From Vespula vulgaris (lineage: Eukaryota; Arthropoda; Insecta; Hymenoptera; Vespidae), in contig NC_066604.1 in NCBI RefSeq assembly GCF_905475345.1, positions 2,146,501 to 2,210,500 of the forward strand: a DNA stretch of 64,000 bases. Reading direction: 5' to 3'. Numbering within the stretch: the stretch's first letter is position 1; each line of letters begins with the position of its first letter. Below are positions 37,573 to 50,874 of this stretch, one piece after another. Under the pieces are notes generated by a model that saw nothing but the letters and a program-made list of their open reading frames with translations, was not told where the DNA came from and did no database searches. A program made the position numbers and the translations under genes.

Positions 37573-38597
37573 GAGAGTCTACACCGAGTATCGGTAAAAT
37601 GGTTGAAGTTTTATTGGGGTCAAGAGTCACGTTCAGGAATCGCGTGTCCTAGTTTATACGCCATTGTAATCTCTTCGTCCTAAAGAACGAATTATACATT
37701 TTCTATCTTTTTACATACTTAAAATTAATTTCTTTAATGAGAATTTCGTATATATTTTTAATAATAATTTTTTTCTCTCTTTCTCTTTCTCTCCAGCTTT
37801 TTTTGCCCTTCTTTTTTTATTTCTTTTTCTTTTTTTCTTTTTTTTGTAGATTTTCGACTACCGGAGAAGGAAGCCTTTGTAAATGATAACGAAGAACGGA
37901 TAAGTACCAATTTGTTTAGAATCGATGAGATAATTCAATCGTCTTTTGGATAGCTTTGTTTTACGTGTATTTTCATTTTCAGAATTGATCCGAGATATCG
38001 AGAGAAATCGAGGGGACGGAATTAAAATCCGATATTCCTCGCATCTCACCAATCTTTCTGGAGTATAACACATGGCTCGTGATTGTTGAATTATCGGTTC
38101 ACCGCCTGCTAATTCATCGTGAAAATCATTATCCTTTGTTGGGTTTATTGTTGTTGTTGTTGTTGCTGTTGTTGTTATACCCTACGAGAAAAGGAAAACG
38201 GTTTTAGAGTAATTTTTTTAACGATTAAAATTAAAACGATTGAGTCTCGACAAACCAGTTTTTTAATGCGAGCATCATTTTCGATAAAATCGATGCACAA
38301 TTCCTTAGGATGAGTTAAATTGGAGAGTTCTATTTTTTCAGAGGTTTCATCCTCTTCAGGATTTTTCGAATAATCAGATGCAAAGGTGTAAGCGTCGGCC
38401 TCGTCAGAATCAATACACGATAACATAGAAGTTGACGAGCCTGAGGAATGATAATCCTTACTCTCGTTCATAGCCGTGGAAGCATCATATTCAACGCCGC
38501 CAACGAACCAACCAAATTCATCTTCCTCGTTTGGTAGTGATCGATCGATCCTAGCAGTTCCACCACTGGCGACCCTTCCATTTAGATAGAACATCAT
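36034..38597 (-). CDS. Unassigned six-exon gene with helical C-terminus
   Basis: Minus-strand exons 38256-38597, 38050-38181, 37631-37679, 36791-37176, 36288-36572 and 36034-36222 join in phase to about 460 residues if translation starts at MMFYLNGRV. An acceptor at 38617-38618 is possible instead, in which case more exons lie upstream. The N-terminal half is acidic and Ser-rich with a short poly-Thr tract. The middle contains GPRLRALLESYEDNSEI and WDDLKKQATRRSSVED. The last two exons are continuous amphipathic helix (STAINEVVSILQELESNPER, SVHYLRKRVESLQHASKDIF, KLRQDIHEVKCIDDLLRLLR), like a spectrin repeat, ending MNLVV. I do not recognise the family; a klarsicht/nesprin-type protein is a guess. 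The donor of the 49-base exon (c|gtgact) is weak. A 46-base GA run sits in the next intron. Confidence 0.7.
37532..37577 (+). repeat. (GA)n microsatellite
   Basis: A nearly pure GA run inside an intron of the minus-strand gene. On the transcribed strand it is CT-rich and lies about 50 bases downstream of a 49-base exon. Confidence 0.95.
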
Positions 38598-40429
38598 TAA
38601 CGGTGCCGATCGCACACTGTTAACACAATTCATAGATTGATTAGTCACTCTCTTCTTGATTACTATCTTTCCTGACCGCTGTGTTAGCTCTAAATGTATT
38701 TTAATGTACTCTCTAGCCACGAACACGCATGTACGTCGCGATATACGTCCCTTTAAAATTGTATTTTAATAGAACGTTTGCGCCAGCGAGATTCATGCGC
38801 TTCGAATAGGTTTCATTCGATTTCAGTTGCTATTACTTTTTTTTTCTTTCTCTCCCCCCCCCCTCTCTATTTCCTTTTTATAAGTTTTTATCGATTGAAA
38901 ACTTCGCCACGAGGTTTTATTATCGTCCTATCAGTTGGTAGTTTTTTCTTTTCTCTTCTTTTTTGATCGAAAATAAGGTTATTAACGTTGTTAATCATTT
39001 TTAATCGTAGTTATTATGCATGCATGTACCTAGTTTCTTTCACGAATTTTATCGGAACAACACTACACGAAACGAAGAGAAGAAGATCCCAAGTGATTTT
39101 AGATGTTGATATAAACGTCATCTGACGTAACGATGATATTGCTTTAAATGTTTCGAAGTCGACGCAAGATGATTCGCGACGAAAACGTTAGAACGGCCAA
39201 ACTGGATACGTGGGAAGTTGGCTTGGTCAATGAGCGGATTTAAAACACTTGTACGGCTTCTGCGGCGACGTCGAACAGTCGGGAGTCTTAAAGAAAAATC
39301 GTTCGGCTATGTTGGCAAAGCCGTTTTTGTTTAGTTTTTTTTTTCTTCTTTTTAACACCCGTCTCTGTCATCAAGAAACGCGATTTTTCTCAATCGATTT
39401 ACATATGTTCGTATATTCGCGTAAACATTTAACACGATCGACGTTCATTTTTTATTATTTTTTATATTTTTTCGTTCGTTCGTTCGTTCGTTAGTGCGTT
39501 AGCGCGTTAGCCCGTTCGTTCGTTTATTTGTTTCTTACATTCATTTATATCGTTTATACCGACACGTCGAAGTTAAACGCTTCCTCGATCTTGTCGTCAT
39601 CGTCATCGTCGTCGAACTGGCAAAGCGGTAGTCACTTTTATTATACACGACCATTGCTTGTCGTCATAGCGATGCTAATTTCATTAACCCACCGATTCTC
39701 TCCCTCGTTGCTTCCCGTTTAGAAACCCGATCTCTCTCTCTCTCGCTCTCTCTCTCGCTTTCCTACCTTTAAAATATTCCGGATCAGACTAGTCAGTTGG
39801 CCCTTGATTTGCAAGTTCACCGTGGATCAACGAACTCTCGAACTTCTTAAATTGGAAGAAGACAAAAAAAAAGAAAAAAGAAAATAAAAAATAGAAAGAA
39901 AAGAAGTAGAAGAGATACACCAAAGATTCGAGAAAGAAACGCAAGAAGACAGAAGAACGATACTTTCGAAGTACTTTTAAATACTGTACGATCCTGAAAA
40001 GTTTCTATCGTTTCTTTTTTCTCTTTTTTTCCAATCATCAAAATGATTATTTTTGGATATGATCAGTTGGAAAATACATCGTATGCACCAATAACAATCA
40101 AGCATTTGTTGTTCCTCCAACGAAGACCTCAAAAACAATAACAATAACAAAGTCCATTCCGTATCTATACAGTTTCTATAGTTTTCTCTTGCGTTGCATT
40201 CGAGACACGATTGCCTGCCTTAGCGATAAACTCTGTGACCCGTTCCCCCCATGCCCCCTTTCCTCCCTGTGTCCCCATCCCGAGTGATAAATCTCGCTGA
40301 CTCAAAGCCGGATCGACTAGATCCTCCACGTTTGGCAGACACGGTATTTATTTCGCAGCAGCAGCCTCTCGCTACGCTCAGAGTCAACGAGAGCAAACAA
40401 TATCCTCTCTTGCTGTATATCTGATATAC

Positions 40430-40432
<3 letters not shown>

Positions 40433-40472
<40 letters not shown>
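40433..40472 (+). repeat. (TA)n microsatellite
   Basis: A perfect TA run of about 40 bases passing into GT repeats. Confidence 0.95.
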
Positions 40473-40476
<4 letters not shown>

Positions 40477-43400
40477 GTGTGTGTATATATATAGATGTAT
40501 ATATGTGTATATTCTACAATCTAGCGTGTTGTAAGTGGCTGGGTTAGCAACGATGTATCACTTCTGCTTGCTCCTCCTTTTTTTTCTCTACCCAAGCCTC
40601 CTTCCCGCCCTCTTTTTCTGACCCTTTTGTCAATGGAAAGATACGATATTATATTCGGAAGATCTTTTTAGTACTCGCTACGTCGTTCGTCTTATTTATT
40701 CCGACACTTGGAGGTATTGTCATTTCTATATCGTTTATCACGTTTGTAATCGAATCGATTAACGATGTGATTGTCTTGAAAGTGTTTGTATCTATCGATC
40801 GTATCTCGTGATAACAGGATCAATTTAAATTATCGATTAGAAAGTATAGTTTTAAAGGAATACATAAGTACATACGTTCACTCACGGTCTATACGAAGTT
40901 GAACTTTGACCTCCTAGCACGAACGTTCTTCCGTTTAAGGCTGTTTAAACAAGCAAGAGAAAGGGAGATAGATAGAGATAGAGAGAAAGAGGAAGAGATA
41001 GAGAGAGAAAGAGAGAGAGGAAACGATTTATTCACTCGGCGTGTCCGAGGGGGCCTCGTTATCTCTCTTCTTACACGTACCGTCGCGAAATTTCCGTTTA
41101 AACCGACAAAGACTAATTTTATCGAGGAACGATTAGCAAAGACCTAGCTATCGCAACTTGGTCCGCCTACTAACTTCACATATCGTTCGTTCTTCGTTCG
41201 TCGTAAAAAGATCTCTCATGATTCAGACTCGACTTGATTGTCGATATAAATCGTCACGTGATTACTCCCAGACTAATACCTGCCGATATGCTTACTTATT
41301 TCCTTTTTCATGTTGAAACGCATTTCTTTTCTGTCCTCTCTCTTTTCTTTCCTTCTTCTTTTTTCTTTATTGTTTTAATTTTTAATTTCTTAACCCCTTA
41401 CTACATTCCTTCCCAAGCATATTATTTTTTTTCTTCTTGTTTTCTTCTTTTTTGTCTTTTTAATCAGGCTTTCGTAACGCTTTCGTAATACGATACTTTT
41501 TGTTGTTCTTTCAATTGCATTGCGCAGCTTCGATCGATTTTTAATTCATCGGAATAATTAACTAAAGTGCAAGTGTTACGTTATGACATTGGTAATAAGT
41601 AGTGAATTTACGTGGAAGGCGGCGAAGAGACGATTGCATAATTACGGGAACCCTGTAAAACAGGGATTCCTACGCACGACGAGATATAAATTTAATTTAA
41701 TATCTAATCTAGCAGATATATCATTTTTATTTCTATATTTAAGATTATATATAATCGAATTTCGCCGGTCTCTTATTTTGTTGTTCGCACTAATATTTGC
41801 AGCGAGAAAAACCAAAAAGAATATACATATTTTTTCTTGTTTAGTAATCGATTTTTTTTTTAATGGAGGTCAGCAAAAAATTTGTAACGCTTAGGATCGA
41901 AGTGATGGCTAAACGCGTTAGTGTTCCCAGTTGACATTCTTCCTAATAAAAATGTATGAAAAATGGGTAGTTCTGTGATCGTTATATGTTTAATTGTTAG
42001 TAAGTATGATAATTTCTATCATGAATATTAATTGAATGATCCTTTTTGTTAATCCCTGTCCTATTCGATTATTACAGATAAACGATGTACTTGGCATTGC
42101 GGCGGGAAATACAAGATTAGCTTCTAGAGCGCCATCATGCGGATTTCCGCGAGTTGTTTGATAAACGTTATAATAGTTGTATCGGATTTTGCTGTTTTTC
42201 TAATAGTCAGCCTGTGGTCTAAGGGTACGATTCACCACCGTCTATCCAGAACATGGATTCTGTCGGGTATTCGAGACTACATGCTGATTTTCATTTTTTC
42301 CGAGAGATTTTTTCGGTCAAAGGTCAGCAGTTTCGGTTCTAACGCATACGGATCAAGGAGAAGAATTTTAGGAACCCTCTTAATAGGAATATTCATGAAT
42401 ATGACGTAGAGCGGCCTTGATCACTGATAAAAAATGTGCAACGAATCGATGATAACGTTATCATCGTTGGCGTTGCTTGCGTGGACGACACTCGTCCGTT
42501 GCAGGTGTTACGAATGTGTATCCGATGCATTCGAATGCAGCTCGATGTTTGTATATATATGTATATACAATGTTTCTAATCTCTTTTTATTTCTGTTTTT
42601 TTTTTGCTCAAAAGAGATCATTCTTGAGAGCTTCAACAAGAGAAGGGATCAAATTTAAAATTCAAACCTCGCTGCATGGCCTATCATTTTTTTCACCAAC
42701 CTTGCAGCTCGTTTGTGTACATAAGTTTTTGTCAAGCGTTCGTATAATTTCCGAGTGTTTTTAATTCTTCAGATATCGAAGAGATATAATTTATATAAAA
42801 TTAATTAGAGGTAATTGGAGTAACTTAGATCGTTTCACTTTTGCTTTTTCTTTCCTTTTTCCTTGGACCGGGATCTGGATCAAAGAGACATCTTATTACT
42901 TGACCTTCCTTTATCGAGTGATTACGTCAGTTACGATAAGACCAGCTATTAAACTCGTTTAAAGCGTTTCGTTTACTTGAGAGAAACCGCAAAGTGTTTC
43001 GTTTCGCGGTCGTATCTTACGTAAGGATCCCGGATAGAAAGGTCTCATTTAGAAAAATGATATTAAAATAAACGAAATACAAATTATTATGATAAAAAGG
43101 GAGAGAAACAAGTATGATTAAAAAGTCCTTCAATTTTTGAGGCTGAATACTATCCTATCCTATAATAATTCAGAAACGATAAAGAAGATTTCAATCTTTT
43201 CCATGAAATATCGCGGGAATATTTAAAAATAAAAAAAATGTCGTCCATATACCTTGCGCAGACGCACGATATATATATATATATATACATATGGAGAAGA
43301 GGGAGAGGTAAGAGGGATTGATGTAGGCGTAGGAAGAGGGTGGAAAAGGGGTGAGAGCGTTTTCCAGCTAACGGATCGATATGGAACACGAGAGTGCGCG

Positions 43401-43665
43401 AAGAAGACCAACCACATAGTAGTCGTTGGTGTCGTAGTCGTTGTGTTTGTCTGTGACGGTCATCGAGTACGAAGCGAGTAGATCGACAATAGTGAATTTC
43501 TCGATAGAGAGAGAGAGAGAGAGAGAGAAAGGGAGAAGAGTGAGGGGATAGAGAGGAAGAATACGTGTCTGTACACGTATCCGTTCATCCCTTGCGCGTT
43601 CACCCCCGCGGAAGCAGGACTGTTAGTAGTAGAAATATCAGAGCAGCACCGGCGCCTTCAGTCGT

Positions 43666-43797
43666 GCCACCACCATTACCACCAACCACCACTTCCACCG
43701 TCACCACCACCACCGCCGTCGCTGCCGCCACCACCACCACCACCACCACCGCCACCACCACCACCGCCACCACCACCACCACCACCACCACCACCGG
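43666..43797 (+). repeat. (CCA)n repeat, probable 5' UTR
   Basis: About 130 bases of CCA/CCG/TCC triplets. The frames through it (Thr-, Pro- or Trp-rich, depending on frame and strand) are shadows of the repeat. It is about 530 bases upstream of a likely start codon and is strand-asymmetric, with C on the + strand. Confidence 0.85.
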
Positions 43798-44324
43798 CAG
43801 CATCGTCGTTCCCTTTGCGACCTGCTCCGGTTCGTAGCGCGAGAAACGCGCGCGGACTCTCGCGCTGCGTTCCATGAGAGTAACTCGTCTACTCTAGATT
43901 CGTTTGAGAAGAGTGTAGAAATCGTGTGAGAGGAATATCTTATTCGTGTCCTTCTACTCATCCTCTCATCTTCTCCTCCATTTCGTTATCGTCGTGATCG
44001 GTTCGTTCACCGAGTGACTTTCTCTCTCTTTCTCTTTCTCTCTTTCTCTTTCTCTCTCTCTCTCTTTCTATCTATCTATCTATCTCTCTCGAGGTTATGT
44101 CTACCTTTTACGCAGAAAGTACTCAACATCGTAGTAGTAGTAATAGTAATAGTAATCGTAGTAATACTACCAACGTGTACCCTTGTGCTACCGGGAGTGC
44201 CGGCAAAGAAGACGTAAAGTGTTCCAGTCGTCTTTCCTATTGAGGAACATAGGTCTAAAAAAATTAACATTGAAATATTACTCAGAGGGAAAAGTGGAGG
44301 AGACATCGTGCAGAAGAGGACGAC

Positions 44325-44499
44325 ATGTCCGCGATGTCGCGGGGTCCGCCCCGCGCTCGCGGACCCACGCGGATCAAGAGGACGACGCCTCTTCCTGGAG
44401 GACTCGCCAATAATACTATCAACCAGATTCCATTCGTCCTTCTGGTTATCCTGCTTAGTATACTCGCGCCCTCCGTCGTTGCTGAGAAAAGCAAAGAAT
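44325..44499 (+). CDS. First coding exon of a secreted or membrane protein, partial
   Basis: The ATG at 44325 opens 58 codons, then a strong donor at t|gtaagt. Residues 1-33 are basic and Pro/Gly-rich (MSRGPPRARGPTRIKRTTPL). Residues ~35-53 form a hydrophobic stretch, IPFVLLVILLSILAPSVVA, followed by EKSKE, which looks like a signal peptide with an unusually long n-region or a signal anchor. The next exon is not found in the remaining 19.5 kb, so a large first intron is implied. A second ATG at 44334 (four residues shorter) is possible. The gene identity cannot be told from this fragment. Confidence 0.6.
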
Positions 44500-44636
44500 G
44501 TAAGTCCAACTACCTTTCTTATTTTTCTTTCCCTTTTTCCTTTTCCTTTCTCTTTTCTTTTTCTTTTCATTTCTGTTCTTTTCTTTTTGTTTCCATTTAT
44601 TTCCTTCTTTCCCCTTTTCTTGTTATTCTTTTTCTT

Positions 44637-44638
<2 letters not shown>

Positions 44639-44670
<32 letters not shown>
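44639..44670 (+). repeat. (GTT)n microsatellite
   Basis: A run of about ten GTT units directly after a long pyrimidine-rich stretch, 140 bases downstream of the splice donor at 44500. Confidence 0.9.
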
Positions 44671-45506
44671 CGTTTGTCGTCGTCTTGCGTATTTCTTTTT
44701 TTTTATTTTTTTATTTGTTTTTTGCAATAATTTTCGGCGCCAATCCATGATAAACCAGGCGATCCTGCGTACTCACAACTTCGATTCAACATTCCTCGAG
44801 CATGCTCTTTTACTATTCCTATGTAATTCATTCCTATATGTATGTATCTCTATTTATATACATATGTCGTATATATGTACATACGCGTTCTGTACGCGAA
44901 TGAAAATCTTTCTCGCGGCTCCTGACACGATCGATGTCCGGTCTCTCTCTCTACGCGTCGAGAGTGAGCGCGAATCGGACGCCCGCGTGCCGGTAAAAGC
45001 GAGAACGGTTTTAACCACTGTGCTATTTTATCGAGTAGAGTCGTCTTTACTCTTTTTAGAACAATGCAATTTATTTTCTTTATAAATTCTTCTATTTTTA
45101 AAATATATATATGTGTATAATTATATAATAATATAATATAATGCAATAGAAAAGAATGTAGTAATGTTATAATTATATATGTATAATTTTATATGCATAT
45201 ATATAATAATATATATTTATAAAAAATTATTGCGATCAGGACAGGGTGGATAGACATTATATCAAAATCTGCAAATTTTAACAATATATAGTGTAATCTG
45301 GTGTCGTTGAAAGATCATAGTAATTACTAGAAAGGATCTCTCTATGATTATTGGTTAAGACCTTGTAAATGACCATATAGCTTTATTCGAAAATCACGGT
45401 AATCATGGCAAACTTACCGGAACAACATTAATTGTTTGCACCAGTGGCAGGTACGAAGATTATCGCCCACGATTGTTCTCTCTCTCTCTCTCTCTATCTC
45501 TATCTC

Positions 45507-45507
<1 letters not shown>

Positions 45508-45549
<42 letters not shown>
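45508..45549 (+). repeat. (CTAT)n microsatellite
   Basis: About ten tetranucleotide units, flanked by CT-rich sequence on both sides. Confidence 0.95.
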
Positions 45550-48500
45550 GTATCTCTGTTTCTCTCTCTCTCTTTCTCTCTCGTAGTCATTGCTCTACGA
45601 TTGGTACACGACGAACATGGTGTGGTCCGATAAACGAAGCTAATTACGACAGTCAAATTAGCCTCGGCGTACGTCCTGCTGCGGTGTTTCGCAAATCGTA
45701 CCAACACGATCGATCGATGACAGATTTAAAAATAGAAAAAAACAACCCTTCGTAGAAAAATCTTACATTCTTTTTTGTTTCTTTTTTTTTCTCAAAACGA
45801 TATGTTTTAAAAGATTTGCGACTACGAACTCATGTAGATTAATATTTCAAAGTATGTATACATCTCCATCATGAAATCTTTCTTATCAAAGGGATGCGAA
45901 TTCGCTTTTGATATTTTCTTCTAAAAGAAATATTTTCTTCTTACAAGGAGGAAGAAATTCCTCTGACGATTTCTCTTTCGACAGCGATGCAACACATTGC
46001 TCGGTGAAACTTTCGACAGGTAATTTAAACGGGAGCGACAGGTAATTTAACACTAAGTTGCTTTTAAATCGATCCTAGTTCGTTGTCGATAAAAAAATCT
46101 TTCGAATATTTGTCATTTTCGATTTGATTCTTAACTTTAAATTCAGATGAAAAGTGGAAAAGGAAAGAGGAGTGATCGATAATGAAATCATAGTGATTAT
46201 TCTTGAAATACAATCATTCGTTTAATCACGTCGTCAAATTCGTTTCAAGAAATTTTATTGTATTATGGAAAGAAAAAAAAAAAATAGGATTCTATGAGAA
46301 AGAAATAAAATTGATTTTGATACCTTCTTTCTCCATCGTTTAATTTGCGAAAAAATCATAATAAAATAAGTTGGCAATGTAGTATGTTCAAATAATTTCA
46401 TAGCGAAAAAAAATTGTAAAAATAATTTTCTCGATAGTCGTTCAGTCTCTTACGAGATATTCTTTTTTTTTGAGATAAACGGGACACCCTGTATGTGTAC
46501 GTACGTATGTATGTCTGTATTTGTGTTCCATATCGGCTCTTCTCGAGTGTCCACCCTTTCTTCTCTTCTCTATCTTACATTTTACCTGTCTCCTGGTCCA
46601 TAGCTTTCTCGAGTGGCAGGAACGTGACGTATCGTGATTCTCCGGTTGCGCTCCTTTTATTGGTCCTTTCGAGATCGGTTCTCTTATTTCTATTTTTCTC
46701 CATTCGGAAGATCGGATTTACTTGTGTGTATTTCTCCTTCGATCGTCTATTACCGTTCCGGATATATTTCTCTTTCATTCGTTTAGATGAAAAACTTTCA
46801 TTCTCGGTTAAAAGATCGAATTAAATTTCCAATCATATCTGATATATTATATATTTCGTTTGATTTAAATATTTTCAAGGATTACAATAAATAATCGTTT
46901 TATTAATTAACACGTATAATTCGTTAATTTCTCTCGTTGAAATTTTGAGTTACGATTAATGAGAAATTAAATGTTTTGCAGATTCGAAATTATTTATTAT
47001 CATATTTTTCACGTACCCGTGGAATGTAACCGAGCGTAAAAGCGGTGAATGGGAATGGGAGGAAAGATTGGGAGGGATATGGGGGATAGGGCCGGAGGGG
47101 TACACGCCGACGTAAATAAATTTGTGGCGTCTCGAGCGCCATTTTCGCGTCGATATATCGCTTATCGTTGGCCAACGTGAGGGAACGGAAGGCATCGCGA
47201 AAAAAGAGGAAGCTAGGGGGAAAAAAGAGAGAGAGAGAGGAACTTGTGCCAGGGAACGACACGGTGGGACGAACTTCGATATTACTTTTCGTTATGGGCC
47301 GGAAGTGGTGGATTTATGATGCTGCCTTGGTCCATACGTCGTCATCCTTTTTCGATGCAATCGTATATTTACATTTACGTATTCTTTAGGAAAAAAACAA
47401 AACAAAAAAAAAAGAAACCAAAAGAAGCAATAGAAAGAAAGAAAAAAGAATTGCTGCGTTACGTAAAATTATTGTTTGTACAATGATTTAGACACAGTTC
47501 TGTTTTTGTTAGTCTTCGTTAAGGAGGTGTGAGAGGAAAAGAAAAAGAAAAAGAAAAGGAAAAAAGAGACAGCGAATAAAATCAAATCAGATGGCAATTG
47601 ATAAAATTCAAGTCAACGTTAAGTTCGATCCGGAGTTGCTAGTCTCTTCGAAGGCAATAAAGCTTTGGTGCGGAACGTCCTGTTTTTCGTAGATAGACGA
47701 TTTCTCTTTCGCTCATAGGAGAAGGAGCAAGGAGATCGAGGGTAGAGTAGGCCCGACCGTTCTCCAATTCCTCCATTGCTTTCTTGCAGCTTCTCTTCTC
47801 TTCCGACACGAAAACCCCCATCTCCCGGTTTAGAACTGGAGCCCGTGAGAGGCAAAGCCAAGGCAACCCTTGTCAATGTCTACCAGCTTGATTTCTTGCT
47901 AAACTCGTCCGACGCAAGAAAGTTCACGCTCTTCTCTCATCCGTAGAGCCCAGCAGAATATTTCTCTCAAGACCCCTTACCCATCTATCCACCCTACCTC
48001 ACCATATATCCCTCCTACACGTTTACTTATCCCATTGATGTGAGATGACCGGACATCGTAGCTTCAAATCTGTCTCATGATTTTCTTCAATCTCGTATAT
48101 CGAGTGTTTTCCAATAAAGAAAGGAAGAAAGAAAAAAAAAAGAAAAAATAAGAAAGAAAAAACGGAAAAAGAGGGAGAATGAAAATAAAAAAAAAAGAAC
48201 GTGTCGACCTTAATCGTCATAGGTATCTTTAGCGTCGTTCGTATAAAGCGTGAAATTCGAAAAGGGTGAGATAGTTCAAAGCTCTTACCCGTTACGGCAC
48301 AAGTTTCACCAAATTGAAAGCCACGTAACAGGAAGTTCGCGATGCTTGCCTTCCAATCGTCGTATCGAAGTGTCGTAGGAGAATTGCTCTCGATAGCCGC
48401 TCGTCGGTGGTTTGTTCGATACTCTCTCTCTCTCTTTGTCTGTTCCTGTCTCTCTTTCTCTCTCTATATATGTTTCTCTTTCTCTCTTTCTCTCTCTCTC

Positions 48501-49258
48501 TCATGTGTCGTTTGTACATGTTCTCTCTATTTCTCCATTCCTGTTTATCTTCTTTACTACCTCAATTACGAGATGTCCTATCGATAGTTTTAAAGAACAA
48601 TCGACAATTCTTTACTACCGGTTAACTTTCATATCTTGATATTAGTTTTCTTCAAACTATTATTGATTTAATTTCTTTTATTTTTCATTCTTTTTCATTG
48701 ATCGTTAATTTGATTATATATCAATGAAAGATATATCCTCTATCGAAGTTTCTTTATATTGAAATCTTTTTAGTTATTTTTTAGTTATTATTTTGTTTTT
48801 TCCTTTGAACACGTCGAATTTTTTATTGAGAACGTTATGATGGTTATTCAATATTAAATGAAAGATAATCATAAAATACTTTAGAATGTCATCATCATCA
48901 CGTCATCATTATCATGATCATCAGCTGATGCTGAATTATCGTGTATAGTTTTGCATATCATGGGTCATTGATAAGCCATATGATTCGAACGTGACGTGAA
49001 ATAGTTCGGTATCCAACGTGTTAAGATAGATAAGAAATCGTTTTCTCTACCTCTCTATCTCTTGTACATTAAGCCGGTCTTTTCCCCCTTTTTCCTTGTA
49101 CTATTTCTTATATCTATCTCTTTTACTTTTACCACTACCTTCTAGCCACCCCTCAGGCTCAGAACTATTACCCTTCCACATCCTTTTTCTTTCTTCTTCT
49201 TTCTATGCAACTGGCGTAACAGCAACGCATTGTGAAGCTTCGGTTCACTTATTTCTCC

Positions 49259-49375
<117 letters not shown>

Positions 49376-50835
49376 ACGACGTAGGTACCTTCAAGGAAAA
49401 TAGACGCTTTGTAATATTTCTTTCATCCCTGCGCCTAACTACATGCCTGCTCAAGACTCCTCTGGCATATCCCTTTGAAAATCGACTTCTTGATTTTCAC
49501 GTCATTATTACGCTGGAAAAAGGATGGATCTTGCATAGGCGATAGGGTATCAAGAACTCGTTGTTGATTGGCTGATGAAAAGAAGAAGGGTAGAAATAGC
49601 AGTGGGAGGGGATGAAGAAAAAACGCAATGAAAAATAGGATGTTATGGTGTAACGTCAAAGGAAAGATATATTAAAGCCATGGCATACGATGAATTTTTT
49701 AATGATCGTTGTCATTGTCCACAAAATTTTTTATATGGTAATCGAATATATCGAACTGCATTGTAGGCGTTCTCATTGAGTGGGATGATTGAGTGGCAGG
49801 GGGATGCGTGAGTGGTGTATGCAATCGAAACTATGTAATTGCTAGTGAAGCTCAGCTTCGTTACGTTAGCTAGCTAGCTAGCTAACTTTTAGCTAGATAG
49901 AGGCCTTGTTAGCGAGTCAACCAATGCGACGAAGCTAACTTTAGTAGCCAGATGCTGCTAATTACGCGATTTGACTCGTCGTCTCCCTGAAAACGTTACG
50001 TTTATGAATGTCTGATTAAATCTATTATTTCTCTCTTTCTCTATCTCTATTTCTACCTCTATTTCTGTCTACACACACAAACACACACATATATACATGT
50101 CTTTAGAGTTCTTAATAAGGCCAGTGGACGAGTAGACAAATAAAGAAGAGTTAGAAGAGATTAATTCGTCGAAAACATTCAACACATCGATCAACAACTC
50201 GTTTGGATAGGAAACCTGTAGTATTCCACACCTTCTCCACTCTCACACAAACACGTCCAAACGTCCTACTCTCTCTCAAACTTTCCACCAGTAACGAAAA
50301 AGAGAGAAATATGGAAGAGAAATTTCGTTGGTTCGTTTTCAAAATGCGAGAGAAGGTTAAGAGTCTTCGTGGGTGATAGACACGTTGAAGGGGTTGAGCC
50401 TGTATCTACTGTACCTTAGAAATTGAGACTGCATCCATCACTCTGAAGATACTTCAAAGAAACCAAGACGTCTCGGACGAAGGAGCTACCTTCGCTAAGG
50501 TAAATGTTGTCCGACCTCGACTACTGTGCTCACGAGGGTAATGCAAACAGATCCTACCGCCATATTTAACATTTCCTCGAGCTACAACGATCGCGATCGG
50601 AGAACTTTCCAGGATATATCTATTGTCTCCACGGAAAAATGAAAATAAGAAGGAAAAGAATAAGAGCAAGAAGAAGTATAAGATAGAACATTTCTTCTAA
50701 CTCGTCTCTTTTCTGCTATTCTTGTGTGAAATAGGGACTACTATTACATTACTATCTATACGAGGTTAGAGATACTAGCCTTACTTACTTCGATCGATCG
50801 ATTCGTCTCTCCCTTCCCTTCTATCTCATTCTATC

Positions 50836-50839
<4 letters not shown>

Positions 50840-50871
<32 letters not shown>
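50840..50871 (+). repeat. (CT)n microsatellite
   Basis: A pure CT run of about 32 bases. Confidence 0.95.

Positions 50872-50874
<3 letters not shown>

Larger units (their letters stand above)
38617..44324. other. 5.7 kb without a supported gene
   Basis: Simple-sequence rich: (TA)n at 40433-40472, GA runs near 40970-41020 and 43506-43528, cgtt repeats at 39474-39491. The open frames at 42137-42409 and 41583-41894 resemble no protein known to me. The GC-richer part from about 43350 to 44324, including a long (CCA)n run, is probably the promoter and 5' UTR of the gene whose first coding exon is at 44325. Confidence 0.5.

Noticed and set aside
42137..42409. 90-codon frame with hydrophobic start
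   Set aside because: No similarity and no splice or promoter context; length is within chance for this DNA.
43565..43961. Thr-rich frame on + and Val- or Trp-rich frames on -
   Set aside because: All are readings of the same (CCA)n run in different frames.
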